In this document: positions 48,688-58,117 of the stretch, one piece after another | Layout of the letters: the number at the start of each line of letters is the position of its first letter | How positions within the stretch are numbered: the first letter of the stretch is position 1 | Source: Paralimibaculum aggregatum | GTDB taxonomy: Bacteria; Pseudomonadota; Alphaproteobacteria; Rhodobacterales; Rhodobacteraceae | Length of the DNA stretch: 64,000 bases | Direction: 5' to 3' | Assembly (NCBI RefSeq): GCF_030270585.1 | Contig: NZ_BSYI01000006.1 | Coordinates: forward strand, 106,174-170,173 | Translations under genes and position numbers: made by a program | Notes under the pieces: model-generated | What the model was told of the DNA's origin: nothing | Database searches by the model: none | Seen by the model: the letters and a program-made list of their open reading frames with translations, nothing else

Positions 48688-49650
48688 TCAGGCGACGCGG
48701 TTCGGCGGCTCCTCGCCGGCGAAGAAGGCGGTGAGGTTCTCCACCACGGTCATGCCCATCGCCTCGCGGGTCTCGGTGGTGGCCGAGCCGAGATGCGGCA
48801 GCAGGCAGACATTGGCCATGCCCTTCAGCGCCTCGGTGATCGCCGGCTCGCGCTCGAAGACGTCGAGGCCGGCGCCGGCGATCTGGCCGGCCTGCAGCGC
48901 GGTGACCAGCGCCGCCTCGTCGATGATGTCGCCGCGGGCGGAGTTCACGATGAAGGCCGAGGGCTTCATCCTGGCCAGCCGGGCGCCGTTGATCAGGTGG
49001 ATGTTCTCGCCGCCGCCGGGGCAGTGCAGCGACACCACGTCGGCCGCCGCGAGCACCTCGTCGACGGTTCCGAGCTGGGTCGCCGGCACGCCGGGATCGT
49101 TCACCGGGAAGGCGTCGTAGAACACGATCTCCATGTCGAGCGCATGGTGGCAGCGCTTGGCCATGGCCTTGCCGATGCGGCCCATGCCGATGATGCCGAG
49201 CACCTTGCCCTGGGGCGAGCGGCCCATCAGCTGGGTCGGGCGCCAGCCGGTCCAGTCGCCGGCGCGCAGCATCGTCTCGCCCTCCCAGGTGCGGCGCATC
49301 ACGTTGAGCAGCACGGTGAGCGCGATGTCGGCGGTGGCGTCGGTGAGCACGCCGGGCGTGTTGGTCACCGCCAGCCCCGCGGCCCTGGCCGCCTCGGTGT
49401 CGATGTGGTTGAAGCCGACCCCGAAATTGCCGAGGATCTTGGCCCGCGCCGGGTGCTCGAGCACGTCGGCGCCCATCTTGTCGGTCACCGTCGGGCAGAC
49501 CGCGTCGTAGAGGTTGAGCGCGGCGCGCAGCTCGCCGGGACTCATCGCCCGGTCGGCGGTGTTGAGCTGGGTGTCGAAGCGCTCCTGCATCACCGCCTCG
49601 ACCTTGGCGGGCCATTTGCGGGTCAGGATCACCTTGGGCTTGGCAGTCAT
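48688..49650 (-). CDS. D-2-hydroxyacid dehydrogenase (glyoxylate/hydroxypyruvate reductase type)
   Basis: A 320-residue NAD(P)H-dependent dehydrogenase reducing 2-oxo acids such as glyoxylate or hydroxypyruvate. The catalytic domain has NFGVGFNHIDTEAARAAGLA. The cofactor fold carries LGIIGMGRIGKAMAKR (about residues 151-166). The catalytic triad is Arg239 (NSARGD), Glu268 (VFEREP) and His286 (LPHLGSA). The product is close to D-glycerate dehydrogenase/GyaR. The ATG overlaps the stop of the upstream GlxA-type regulator (ATGA), so the two are coregulated, perhaps disposing of glyoxylate formed in amine catabolism; that link is inference. Confidence 0.9.
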   Translation of the reverse strand: MTAKPKVILTRKWPAKVEAVMQERFDTQLNTADRAMSPGELRAALNLYDAVCPTVTDKMGADVLEHPARAKILGNFGVGFNHIDTEAARAAGLAVTNTPGVLTDATADIALTVLLNVMRRTWEGETMLRAGDWTGWRPTQLMGRSPQGKVLGIIGMGRIGKAMAKRCHHALDMEIVFYDAFPVNDPGVPATQLGTVDEVLAAADVVSLHCPGGGENIHLINGARLARMKPSAFIVNSARGDIIDEAALVTALQAGQIAGAGLDVFEREPAITEALKGMANVCLLPHLGSATTETREAMGMTVVENLTAFFAGEEPPNRVA

Positions 49651-50663
49651 GTCTCGGGCCCTCCCTTGGGGTCGTGGTCTTGTTCGTTGTTCGTGTCGGT
49701 GCGGCGCGTCGCCGAAGGGCGCACCCCGAAGGCGCGGGAATAGGCCATAGCGAAATGAGAGCTCGAGGAAAAGCCTGTCAGCACGCTGATCTCCAGCGCC
49801 GAAAGATTGGTGTGCATGAGCAGCTCGCGCGCCTTCTCGAGCCGCAGGCGGCGGTAGTATTGCGCCGGGGCCATCTCGAGATGCGACTGGAAGAGCCGCT
49901 CGAGCCGGCGCAGGTTGACCCCCACCTCGGCGGCGATCTCGCTCATCTTGAGCGGGCTCTCGACATTGGCGAGCATCACCGCGATCGCCTCCTGGATCGG
50001 CGCCGGCAGGGTCTCCAGCCGTTCCAGCGCGCCCGGGCGCTGGTGCACCGCGGAGTTGCGGATGCGGTCGATCTGGAACTGGTTGCCCACCGAGCGGCTC
50101 ATCGCCGGGCCGTGGTCGCGCTCGATCAGCTGCAGCATCATGTCGAGCCCGGTGATGCCGCCGGAGCCGGTCCAGCGGTCGCGGTCGATGGCATAGAGGC
50201 CGGAGGTGCAGTCGAGCTCGGGGAACTCCTCCTCGAAGGCCGGCTGGAACTCCCAGTGGACGGTGCAGCGATAGCCCTCAAGCAGCCCGGCGCGGGCCAG
50301 CACGAAGGTGCCGGACGAGAGCGAGCCGAGGATCACCCGGTTGCGCGCCGCCTGGCGCAGCACCGAATGCAGCCGCGCGCGGTTCGGCGGGTCGTGGTCG
50401 AGCCCGGCGCAGACGAAGAGGAAATCGGTGCGCACGAGGTCGCGCCCGAGATCGCCGAGGCTGCCATCGGCGGCCAGCACCATGCCGTTGGAGGCGTTGA
50501 TCGGCCCGCCGTCGTCGGAGATCAGCAGCCATTCGTAGTGCCGCCGGCCGAGCAGGCGGTTGGCCGCGCGCAGCGGCTCCAGCGCCGAGACCACGGAGAG
50601 CATGGAGAACTCCCGCACGAGCAGGAAGGCGATGGTGGTCAGCGTGCGGTCGGCGGGGCGCAT
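49647..50663 (-). CDS. GlxA-family AraC-type transcriptional regulator
   Basis: A 338-residue regulator. Residues 1-190 form a DJ-1/PfpI-like sensor: FSMLSVVSALEPLRAANRLL, FVCAGLDHD, GSLSSGTFVLARAGLLEGYR. Residues 225-325 hold the two AraC helix-turn-helix motifs: MSEIAAEVGVNLRRLERLFQ and ALEISVLTGFSSSSHFAMAY. The presumed nucleophile position carries Ser, not Cys, so it is a sensor rather than an amidase. It resembles GbdR-like regulators of betaine and carnitine catabolism. It is divergent from an MttB-family gene, with a palindrome in the gap, and probably controls that gene and itself. Confidence 0.9.
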   Translation of the reverse strand: MRPADRTLTTIAFLLVREFSMLSVVSALEPLRAANRLLGRRHYEWLLISDDGGPINASNGMVLAADGSLGDLGRDLVRTDFLFVCAGLDHDPPNRARLHSVLRQAARNRVILGSLSSGTFVLARAGLLEGYRCTVHWEFQPAFEEEFPELDCTSGLYAIDRDRWTGSGGITGLDMMLQLIERDHGPAMSRSVGNQFQIDRIRNSAVHQRPGALERLETLPAPIQEAIAVMLANVESPLKMSEIAAEVGVNLRRLERLFQSHLEMAPAQYYRRLRLEKARELLMHTNLSALEISVLTGFSSSSHFAMAYSRAFGVRPSATRRTDTNNEQDHDPKGGPET

Positions 50664-50730
50664 CCGGGTCCTCTGGCAGAAGGGTCATGATATCGGGGCC
50701 CCGGTGCTGTGCGCCAGGGACTGGTGTCGT

Positions 50731-50751
50731 TTGTCGCATATTTTGCGGCAA
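50731..50751. promoter_or_regulatory. Operator-like palindrome between the GlxA-type regulator and the MttB-family gene
   Basis: TTGTCGCA (50731-50738) and TGCGGCAA (50744-50751) form an 8-bp inverted repeat with one mismatch around TATTT. TGTCG and CGACA copies flank it. It sits in the only AT-rich pocket of the 172-bp divergent gap, so it is a strong candidate binding site for the regulator. Confidence 0.5.
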
Positions 50752-50835
50752 GCGCGACAGTTTTCCGCGAGACTGGGCGGCGCACGCAGCCGGCACGGCT
50801 GGCGGGCCAGGGACCAGCACGAGGACATCAGCGCC

Positions 50836-52413
50836 ATGACCATCCGCCCCACCCCGATGCCTGCGGCCCGGGCGGCCGAGGACGACACCTCCGGAGGCCG
50901 CCGCGGCCGCGGCCGTCGCTCGCGCAAGGCAGGGCTGGTGCAGCCGGCCTGGAGCCGGATCGAGAACCCGCTGAAGCCGGTGGAGATCTTCTCCGAGGAC
51001 CAGATCGAGGCGATCCACGAGACCGCGATGCGCGTGGTCGAGGAGCTCGGCATCGAGCTGATGAGCGCGCCGGCGCGCGCGCTGTTTCGCGCGGCCGGCG
51101 CCGAGGTCGACGAGGCCAGCGGCACCGTGCGGCTCGACCGGGCGCTGCTGCTCGAGCTGGTGGCCCGGGCGCCGCGGCGCTTCAGCCTGACCCCGCGCAA
51201 CCCGGCCCGCGCGCTCGAGATCGGCGGGCGCAGCATGGTCTCGACGCTGGTCGCCGGCCCGCCGGCGGTGCATGACTGCATCCGCGGCCGGCGCCCCTCC
51301 AACCTGCCGGACTACCGGAACTTCATCCGCCTCGCGCATGAGCTCAACGCGATCCACATGCTCGGCAACCAGGTCGCGGCGCCGATCGAGCTGCCCGCCG
51401 AGACCCGCCATCTCGACTGCTACGACGCCAATATCCGGCTGACCGACAAGAGCTTCCACTGCACCGCCATCGGCCCGCAGCGGGCCCGCGACGGCATCGC
51501 CATGATGGCCATCGCCAAGGGCATGACGCTGGAGGAGATGGCGGCCGAGCCCGCGGTCTCGACGATCATCTCGGTGAACTCGCCGCGGCGTTTCGACGAT
51601 GCCATGGCCGACGGGCTGATCGAGATGGCGCGCCACGGCCAGGCCACCGCGATCACGCCGTTCACGCTGATGGGGGCGATGACGCCGGTGACCCTGCCGG
51701 CGGCGCTGGCGCAGCAGACCGCGGAGGCGCTGTTCGGCATCGCGCTGACCCAGCTCGCCCGCCCCGGCGCGCCGGTGATGTATGGCGCCTTCACCTCCAA
51801 TGTCGACATGCGCACCGGCGCCCCGGCCTTCGGCACGCCGGAGAATGCCAAGGCCAACATCGCCAGCGGCCAGCTCGCCCGGCGCTATGGCCTGCCCTAT
51901 CGCGCGACGCCGTCAAACGCCTCCAACGCCGCCGATGCCCAGGCGGTCTGGGAGACGCAGATGTCGCTCTGGGGCTGCGTGATGGGCGGGGCCAACATGC
52001 TCTATCACGGCGCCGGCTGGCTCGAGGGCGGGCTCTGCGCCTCGTTCGAGAAGGTGATGCTGGATGCCGAGATGCTGAACCACATCTACGCCTTCCTCGC
52101 GCCCACCGAGGTCGACGACGACACGCTCGGCTTCGCGGCGCTGGCACGGGTGCCGACGGGCGGCCACTTCTTCGGCGATGCGCATACGCTGGCGCGCTAC
52201 GAGACCGCCTTCTTCACGCCGATGCTGGCGGACTGGCGCAACCACGAGACCTGGGTCGCGGACGGCGCCAAGACCGCGACCGAGCGGGCGACCGCGGCCT
52301 GGCAGCAGGCGCTGGCCGACTATGCCGAGCCGGCGCTGCCGGAGGACCGCTCGGAGGCGCTCGCCGCCTATGTCGCGACGCGCCGGGAGGAGATCGCCCG
52401 CGACGGCATCTGA
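50836..52413 (+). CDS. Trimethylamine methyltransferase (MttB) family protein, non-pyrrolysine
   Basis: A 525-residue MttB-superfamily protein. These enzymes move a methyl group from a quaternary or tertiary amine to a corrinoid protein. Landmarks: KPVEIFSEDQIEAIHETAMRV, the N-terminal extension with RRGRGRRSRKAG, NLPDYRNFIRLAHEL, MYGAFTSNVDMRTGAPAFGT, and the C-terminal PTGGHFFGDAHTLARYETAF. No in-frame amber codon occurs, so it belongs to the non-pyrrolysine branch that includes glycine-betaine methyltransferases. No corrinoid protein or reactivase lies in the window. It is divergent from a GlxA-type regulator and upstream of an ABC transporter, suggesting uptake and catabolism of a methylated amine. 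Confidence 0.87.
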   Translation: MTIRPTPMPAARAAEDDTSGGRRGRGRRSRKAGLVQPAWSRIENPLKPVEIFSEDQIEAIHETAMRVVEELGIELMSAPARALFRAAGAEVDEASGTVRLDRALLLELVARAPRRFSLTPRNPARALEIGGRSMVSTLVAGPPAVHDCIRGRRPSNLPDYRNFIRLAHELNAIHMLGNQVAAPIELPAETRHLDCYDANIRLTDKSFHCTAIGPQRARDGIAMMAIAKGMTLEEMAAEPAVSTIISVNSPRRFDDAMADGLIEMARHGQATAITPFTLMGAMTPVTLPAALAQQTAEALFGIALTQLARPGAPVMYGAFTSNVDMRTGAPAFGTPENAKANIASGQLARRYGLPYRATPSNASNAADAQAVWETQMSLWGCVMGGANMLYHGAGWLEGGLCASFEKVMLDAEMLNHIYAFLAPTEVDDDTLGFAALARVPTGGHFFGDAHTLARYETAFFTPMLADWRNHETWVADGAKTATERATAAWQQALADYAEPALPEDRSEALAAYVATRREEIARDGI

Positions 52414-52418
52414 GCCCG

Positions 52419-52448
52419 CTGCGGCGTCCTGCGGCACCCTGCGGCGCC
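52419..52448. repeat. 10-bp repeat, three imperfect copies
   Basis: CTGCGGCGTC, CTGCGGCACC and CTGCGGCGCC follow each other directly after the MttB-family gene stop. Small and GC-rich; may be a slippage product. Confidence 0.45.
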
Positions 52449-52630
52449 GGGTGTCTTGCCAGTCCCGCTACCCGGAGGCACACTCGGGGCAACGACAGCC
52501 AAGACATGCCCGCCGGCGCTGTCCGGCGGCCGACAGGGACACGCCGAGCGATGACCGACCTGCGCCACCCGCCGTGCCGCCAGCCCCGGCTTCGCGGCCA
52601 CGGACCCGGGCCGTGGAGCCCCGTCGCCGC

Positions 52631-53590
52631 ATGAGCCCGGTGCTCGCCCTCATCCTCAAGCGCATCGGGATCGGGGTGGTGCTGATCCTCGCGATCTCGG
52701 CGCTGCTGTTCCTCGGCGTCGAGGCGCTGCCCGGCGATTTCGCGCAGAACTTCCTCGGCCAGGCGGCGACCCCTGAGGCGGTGGCGAACATCCGCCGCGA
52801 GCTCGGCCTCGATCAGCCGGTGATGCTGCGCTATCTCGACTGGCTCGGCGGGGTGGTGATCGGCGATTTCGGCGAGAGCTGGGCCAATGGCAGCTCGGTC
52901 AGCGAACAGCTCGGCAAGCGGCTGGCGAACACGCTGTTCCTCGCCGCGGTGGCAGCGGTCTTCGCGGTGCCGATCTCGGTCGGCCTCGGCGTGCTGGCGG
53001 TGTTCTACCGCAACCGGCTGCCGGACCGCATCATCAACATCCTGTCGCTGGCGGCGATCTCGATGCCGGAGTTCTTCGTCGGCTATCTCTTCATCTTCTT
53101 CTTCGCGCTGCAGTTCGGCATCGGCGACGGGCCGCCGATCATTCCCGATCCGCGGGCCAGCGTCTGGGAGAACGTGCAGCTGGTCTTCCTGCCGGCGATG
53201 ACGCTGGTGGTGGTGGTGATCGCGCACATGATGCGGATGACCCGGGCGGCGATCCTCAACATCATGGAATCGGCCTATGTCGAGACCGCCGAGCTCAAGG
53301 GCCTGTCGATGCTGCGGATCATCTGGAAGCATGCCGCGCCGAACGCGGTGGCGCCGATCATCAACGTGGTGGCGCTCAACCTCGCCTATCTGGTGGTCGG
53401 CGTCGTGGTGGTGGAGGTGATCTTCGCCTATCCCGGCATGGGGCAGTATTTCGTCGATGCCGTGACGGTGCGCGACATTCCCGTGGTGCAGGCCTGCGGC
53501 ATCGTCTTCGCCGCGGTCTACATCATCCTCAACATGCTGGCCGATGTCGGCGCGATCCTCGCCAATCCGCGGCTGAGGCACCCGAAATGA
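52631..53590 (+). CDS. ABC transporter permease (dipeptide/nickel DppB type)
   Basis: A 319-residue inner-membrane permease, type I importer of the oligopeptide family. The N-terminal helix is IGVVLILAISALLFLGVEAL, followed by the periplasmic LRYLDWLGGVVIGDFGESW, a DppB hallmark. The EAA loop that docks the ATPase is AYVETAELKGLSMLRIIWKHA. About six helices are visible. The start is uncertain, since the frame is open far upstream and the ATG at 52631 lacks a strong ribosome site, but it begins at the usual family N-terminus. It overlaps the second permease by 4 bp. No binding protein gene is adjacent. Confidence 0.9.
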   Translation: MSPVLALILKRIGIGVVLILAISALLFLGVEALPGDFAQNFLGQAATPEAVANIRRELGLDQPVMLRYLDWLGGVVIGDFGESWANGSSVSEQLGKRLANTLFLAAVAAVFAVPISVGLGVLAVFYRNRLPDRIINILSLAAISMPEFFVGYLFIFFFALQFGIGDGPPIIPDPRASVWENVQLVFLPAMTLVVVVIAHMMRMTRAAILNIMESAYVETAELKGLSMLRIIWKHAAPNAVAPIINVVALNLAYLVVGVVVVEVIFAYPGMGQYFVDAVTVRDIPVVQACGIVFAAVYIILNMLADVGAILANPRLRHPK

Positions 53591-54570
53591 CCGAGACGCT
53601 GGCCTTTCTCGACGCCGTCGGCGACGGCACGGCAATGCGGGTGCTGATCCGGCTGTTCTCCGCGGCGGTCGACATCGTGCCCTTCGCGGCGCTGCTGCTC
53701 GTGCTGCGCGGCTGGGCCAGGCTGCCCTGGTCGGCGCGGGTCGCCATGCTCGGCTGCATCCTCTTCGGCTTCGTCGCGGTCTATGCCGATGCGATCGCCC
53801 CGTTCGGCGAGCGCGAGATCGTCGGCGATGTCTGGCAGGGGCCGGGGACCGACTGCCTCTCCACCGCCGACGACGGCACCGAGCGCGCCGGCACCTGCCA
53901 TCTCGGCACCGACAATCTCGGGCGGGACATGCTGTCGCGGCTGATCTTCGGCGCGCAGACCACCATCGCGGTGGCGCTGATCGCCTCGCTGCTCAGCTTC
54001 TCGGCGGGGATGCTGCTCTCCTTCACCGCCGCGGTGGTGGGCGGCTGGACCGACCAGATCCTCAGCCGCATCAACGACATGCTGCTGGCGATCCCGACGC
54101 TGATCTTCGCCCTCGTGGTGCTGGCGGCGCTGCCGCAGAACATCGTGATCCTGGTGCTGGTGATGGCGGTGATCGACCAGACCCGGGTCTACCGGCTCGG
54201 CCGCGCCGTGGCGGTGGATGTCGTGGTGCAGGACTATGTCGAGGCGGCGCGTCTGCGCGGCGAGGGCTGGCTCTGGATCATCTTCCGCGAGGTCCTGCCC
54301 AATGTCTGGACCCCGCTGATCGCCGAGTTCGGCCTGCGATTCGCCTTCGCGGTGCTGTTCCTCTCGACGCTCAGCTTCCTCGGGCTCGGCATCCAGCCGC
54401 CGGAGGCCGACTGGGGCGGCATGGTCAAGGACAACAAGGACGGGATCATCTTCCTGGTGCCGGCGGCGCTCTATCCCGGCGCGGCGATCGCGTTGCTGGC
54501 GGTCTCGGTCAACATGGTGGTGGACTGGATGCTCAACCGCACCGCCAGCCTGAAGGGAGGCCGCGGATGA
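53587..54570 (+). CDS. ABC transporter permease (DppC type)
   Basis: A 327-residue second permease of the same importer, starting at an ATGA overlap. After two N-terminal helices a periplasmic loop contains HLGTDNLGRDMLSRLIFGAQ, the diagnostic DppC segment. The EAA loop reads DYVEAARLRGEGWLWIIFRE. The last helix segment includes YPGAAIALLAVSVNMVVDW. The N-terminal 60 residues (VLIRLFSAAVDIVPFAALLLVLRG) form an extra helix pair not always present in the family. Overlaps the ATPase gene by 4 bp. Confidence 0.9.
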   Translation: MTETLAFLDAVGDGTAMRVLIRLFSAAVDIVPFAALLLVLRGWARLPWSARVAMLGCILFGFVAVYADAIAPFGEREIVGDVWQGPGTDCLSTADDGTERAGTCHLGTDNLGRDMLSRLIFGAQTTIAVALIASLLSFSAGMLLSFTAAVVGGWTDQILSRINDMLLAIPTLIFALVVLAALPQNIVILVLVMAVIDQTRVYRLGRAVAVDVVVQDYVEAARLRGEGWLWIIFREVLPNVWTPLIAEFGLRFAFAVLFLSTLSFLGLGIQPPEADWGGMVKDNKDGIIFLVPAALYPGAAIALLAVSVNMVVDWMLNRTASLKGGRG

Positions 54571-56243
54571 GCGAAGCTCCCGGAACCGGCCCCGACAGCG
54601 CCGCCGCAACCGCCCCCGGCACCGTGCTCGAGGTGCGCGACCTGCATATCGGCGCCACGGTCTATCCGCCGAACGAGCCGCCGCGCGACATCGAGATCGT
54701 GCACGGCGTCAGCTTCGCGATCGAGAAGGGCAAGGTGCTCGGCCTGATCGGCGAATCGGGGGCGGGCAAGTCCACCATCGGGCTCGCGGCGCTGGCCTAT
54801 GGCCGCGGCGGGGTGCGCATCACCGGCGGCGAGGTCTGGCTCCACGGCGAGAACATCCTCGCCCTGCCGAAATCCGGCATCCGGGGCGTGCGCGGGCGGC
54901 GGGTGACCTATGTCGCGCAATCGGCGGCGGCGGCCTTCAATCCGGCGCACCGGCTCGGCGACCAGGTGGTCGAGGCGGCGCTCAAGCACGGGCTGATGAG
55001 CCGGCGCGAGGCCCGCGAGCGGGCGCGGATGCTGTTCGAGACCCTCGGCCTGCCGGACCCCGACAGCTTCGGCCGGCGCTTCCCGCACCAGGTTTCCGGC
55101 GGCCAGCTGCAGCGCGCGATGACCGCGATGGCGCTCTGCCCGGCGCCGGATCTCATCGTCTTCGACGAGCCGACCACGGCGCTCGACGTGACCACCCAGA
55201 TCGACGTGCTCGCGGCCATCAAGCGCGCCATCGAGGAAACCGATGTCGCGGCGATCTACATCACCCACGATCTCGCGGTGGTGGCGCAGATCTCCGACGA
55301 CATCATGGTACTGCGCCACGGCAACACGGTGGAATACGGCCCGGTGCAGCAGATGATCGAGGCGCCGCGCGAGGCCTACACGCGCGAGCTCCTCTCGATC
55401 CGCTCCGACATCAAGCCCCAGGCCGAGGACCAGTCCGGCGCGCTGCTGCAGCTCGAGGGGATCGACGCGGCCTATGGCGAGGTGCCGGTGCTGTTCGATG
55501 TCTCGATGCACCTGCCCAAGGGCCAGACGCTGGCGGTGGTGGGCGAATCGGGCTCGGGCAAGTCGACCACGGCGCGGGTGATCACCGGGCTCCTGCCGCC
55601 GCGCGCCGGCACCGTCAGCTTCAAGGGCGAGCCGCTGCCGCCGGCGCTCTCGCGCCGCAGCAAGGAGCAGCTCCGCCAGATCCAGATGATCTACCAGATG
55701 GCCGACACCGCGATGAACCCGCGCCAGACGGTGGCGGAGATCATCGGCCGCCCGCTCGGCTTCTATTTCGGGCTGAAGGGCGGCGAGCGGGCGCGGCGGG
55801 TGGCCGAGCTGCTCGACCAGATCGAGATGGGGCAGGGCTTTGCCGACCGCTACCCCGCCGAGCTCTCCGGCGGGCAGAAGCAGCGGGTCTGCATCGCCCG
55901 CGCGCTGGCCGCGAACCCGGAGCTGATCCTCTGCGACGAGCCGACCTCGGCGCTCGACCCGCTGGTGGCGGAGGGCATCCTCAAGCTGCTGATGGAGCTG
56001 CAGGCCGAAACCCGGGTCAGCTATCTCTTCATCACCCACGACATCGCGACGGTGCGCGCGATCTCCGACAGCATCGCGGTGATGTACATGGGCCGGGTGG
56101 TGCGTTTCGGTCCGAAGGACGAGGTGCTCTCCCCGCCCTTCGACGACTATACCGACCTGCTGCTGAAATCGGTGCCGGAGATGAAGCTCGGCTGGCTCGA
56201 GCGGGCGCTGGCCTCGCGGCGGATGGATTCCGCCGGCAACTGA
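54567..56243 (+). CDS. Fused dipeptide-type ABC transporter ATPase (DppD-DppF)
   Basis: A 558-residue protein with two nucleotide-binding domains that energise the importer. Domain 1: Walker A GESGAGKST at 62-70, signature VSGGQLQRAMT near 176, Walker B LIVFDEPTTALD. Domain 2: Walker A GESGSGKST near 327-335, signature LSGGQKQRVCIARA near 433, Walker B LILCDEPTSALDPL. Both switch His (THD) are present. The first domain has an N-terminal extension. The set permease-permease-fused ATPase with no binding protein means the latter is encoded elsewhere. A link with the MttB-family gene upstream is inferred from order only. Confidence 0.93.
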   Translation: MSEAPGTGPDSAAATAPGTVLEVRDLHIGATVYPPNEPPRDIEIVHGVSFAIEKGKVLGLIGESGAGKSTIGLAALAYGRGGVRITGGEVWLHGENILALPKSGIRGVRGRRVTYVAQSAAAAFNPAHRLGDQVVEAALKHGLMSRREARERARMLFETLGLPDPDSFGRRFPHQVSGGQLQRAMTAMALCPAPDLIVFDEPTTALDVTTQIDVLAAIKRAIEETDVAAIYITHDLAVVAQISDDIMVLRHGNTVEYGPVQQMIEAPREAYTRELLSIRSDIKPQAEDQSGALLQLEGIDAAYGEVPVLFDVSMHLPKGQTLAVVGESGSGKSTTARVITGLLPPRAGTVSFKGEPLPPALSRRSKEQLRQIQMIYQMADTAMNPRQTVAEIIGRPLGFYFGLKGGERARRVAELLDQIEMGQGFADRYPAELSGGQKQRVCIARALAANPELILCDEPTSALDPLVAEGILKLLMELQAETRVSYLFITHDIATVRAISDSIAVMYMGRVVRFGPKDEVLSPPFDDYTDLLLKSVPEMKLGWLERALASRRMDSAGN

Positions 56244-56282
56244 CCCCGGCGATGGCGGGCGCGCCGGGCGGCGGGCGCCCGG

Positions 56283-56771
56283 TCAGTCCTCGTGCGCGGG
56301 CACCCTGCCGGTGGTCGAGATCCAGGGCCGGGTGACATCCTCCAGCGTGACGTCGAGCGCCTCGACCCCGACCGCCAGGTCGCCGTCGCCGGCCAGCGCC
56401 AGGGTCAGCACGCCCGAGGGGTCCTCCGGGTCGTCGGCGCCCGCGAAGGCGAGGGTGAGCAGGCCGATCACCGTCTCCGGGTCCTGCGGGCTGACGCCGC
56501 GGGCGCGCACGGTCTCGACGCCGTCGATCATCAGCATGGTGCGCACCCGCTCCGGCGGGCGCCCCTCCGCCTCGGCCGCCGCCCGGTCCTCCCAGCGGAA
56601 GCGGTTGAGCAGCAGCACCAGCCGCCGCCGCGACTTCGCCCAGCTGATGTCGCCGGTGCGGGCCAGCGCGTCCTGCACCAGGCTCGAGATCACCGCGAGA
56701 TCGTCGATGCTCTCGGCGCGCAGCCGCAGCGGGCGGTCGCTGTGCCCGACCTCTTCGAAGCGTGCATCCAT
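56283..56771 (-). CDS. DUF2948 family protein
   Basis: A 162-residue cytoplasmic protein of DUF2948, a family usually found directly after murA in alphaproteobacteria, as here. Recognisable parts are LRLRAESIDDLAVISSLVQD, SWAKSRRRLVLLLNRFRWED, and the C-terminal LDVTLEDVTRPWISTTGRVP. No catalytic motif is evident. Its constant position next to murA suggests a role near peptidoglycan precursor synthesis, but none has been shown to my knowledge. It lies 47 bp after murA and probably shares its transcript. Confidence 0.88.
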   Translation of the reverse strand: MDARFEEVGHSDRPLRLRAESIDDLAVISSLVQDALARTGDISWAKSRRRLVLLLNRFRWEDRAAAEAEGRPPERVRTMLMIDGVETVRARGVSPQDPETVIGLLTLAFAGADDPEDPSGVLTLALAGDGDLAVGVEALDVTLEDVTRPWISTTGRVPAHED

Positions 56772-56818
56772 CGCGTCGTTTCCTTTCGCCGCCCCCGCGG
56801 GACGTGCCGCTTGCGTTC

Positions 56819-58099
56819 CTAGTCCTCCGACAGCCGCGCGATCCGCGCGCCGCAGGCGCCGAGCTTCTCCTCGAGCCGCTCGTAGCCGCGGTCGAGATGG
56901 TAGACCCGGCTCACCACGGTCTCGCCCTCGGCCGCGAGCCCGGCGAGGATCAGGCTGACCGAGGCGCGCAGATCCGTCGCCATCACCGGCGCGCCCTTGA
57001 GCCGCTCGACCCCGGTGATCCTCGCGCTGCCGCCATGGATATCGATACGCGCACCCATTCGCGCAAGCTCCGGCACATGCATGAAGCGGTTCTCGAAGAT
57101 CCGCTCGTCGATATGGCTCTCGCCCTCGGCGAGGCAGAGCAGCGCCATCATCTGCGCCTGGAGATCGGTGGGGAAGCCGGGGAAGGGCGCGGTGGCGATC
57201 TCCACCGGCAGGATGCGCCCGTTGCGCCGCGAGACGCGCAGGCCCCCGCCCTCGGCCTCGGGCACGTCCTCCACCGCGATGTCGGCGGCCTCGAGCCGCT
57301 CGATCAGCGCGCCGACGAGGCCGCGCTCGGCGCCGGTCAGCACCACCGAGCCGCCGGCGATGGCGGGCGCGATCATGTAGGTGCCGAGCTCCACCCGGTC
57401 GGGCAGCACGGGATGCGTGGCGGCGCCGAGGCTGCGCACGCCCTCGATGGTGACGGTGTCGGTGCCGGCGCCCTCGATCCGCGCGCCCATCCGGGTGAGG
57501 CAGGCGGCGAGATCGGTGATCTCGGGCTCGCGCGCGGCGTTCTTCAGCACCGTGGTGCCGCGGGCCAGCGTCGCCGCCATCAGCAGGTTCTCGGTGGCGC
57601 CGACCGAGACGAAGGGGAACGCGACCTCGGCGCCGACCAGCCCGCCCGGCGCCTCCGCCTCGACATAGCCGTCGGCCAGCGTGAGGCTGGCGCCGAGGCG
57701 CTCGAGCCCCTTCAGGTGCAGGTCCACCGGCCGCGCGCCGATGGCGCAGCCGCCCGGCAGCGAGACCCGCGCCCGCCCGTGCCGCGCCAGCATCGGCCCG
57801 AGCACCAGGATCGAGGCGCGCATCTTGCGCACGATGTCGTAATGCGCCGTGTCGCTGGTGAGATTCGCCGCCGAGATCGCCAGCACGCGGCCGCCCTGCA
57901 GGTTCGCGATCTCGCAGCCGAGCGAGCGCAGCAGCGCCGACATGGTGGCGATGTCGGCGAGCCGCGGCGCATTGGTGAGCATCAGCGGCTGGTCGGTCAG
58001 CAGCGCCGCCGGCATCAATGTGAGGCAGGCATTCTTTGCCCCGGAGATGGCGATGCGCCCGCTCAGCGGCTGCCCGCCCTCGATCCTGATTCTGTCCAT
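56819..58099 (-). CDS. murA: UDP-N-acetylglucosamine 1-carboxyvinyltransferase
   Basis: First committed step of peptidoglycan synthesis: transfers enolpyruvate from PEP to UDP-GlcNAc in the cytoplasm. The 426 residues match the family. [17 protein letters not shown] gives Lys22 and Asn23. The active-site Cys118 lies in [20 protein letters not shown]. Other markers are [34 protein letters not shown] and the Asp/Glu-rich [18 protein letters not shown]. Preceded by a small conserved gene 18 bp upstream and followed by the DUF2948 gene. Confidence 0.96.
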   Translation of the reverse strand: MDRIRIEGGQPLSGRIAISGAKNACLTLMPAALLTDQPLMLTNAPRLADIATMSALLRSLGCEIANLQGGRVLAISAANLTSDTAHYDIVRKMRASILVLGPMLARHGRARVSLPGGCAIGARPVDLHLKGLERLGASLTLADGYVEAEAPGGLVGAEVAFPFVSVGATENLLMAATLARGTTVLKNAAREPEITDLAACLTRMGARIEGAGTDTVTIEGVRSLGAATHPVLPDRVELGTYMIAPAIAGGSVVLTGAERGLVGALIERLEAADIAVEDVPEAEGGGLRVSRRNGRILPVEIATAPFPGFPTDLQAQMMALLCLAEGESHIDERIFENRFMHVPELARMGARIDIHGGSARITGVERLKGAPVMATDLRASVSLILAGLAAEGETVVSRVYHLDRGYERLEEKLGACGARIARLSED

Positions 58100-58117
58100 G
58101 GTGCGGCCTCTGCTGCC

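Noticed and set aside
50836..52413. Pyrrolysine-containing trimethylamine methyltransferase
   Set aside because: The frame has no in-frame amber codon, so it belongs to the non-pyrrolysine branch.
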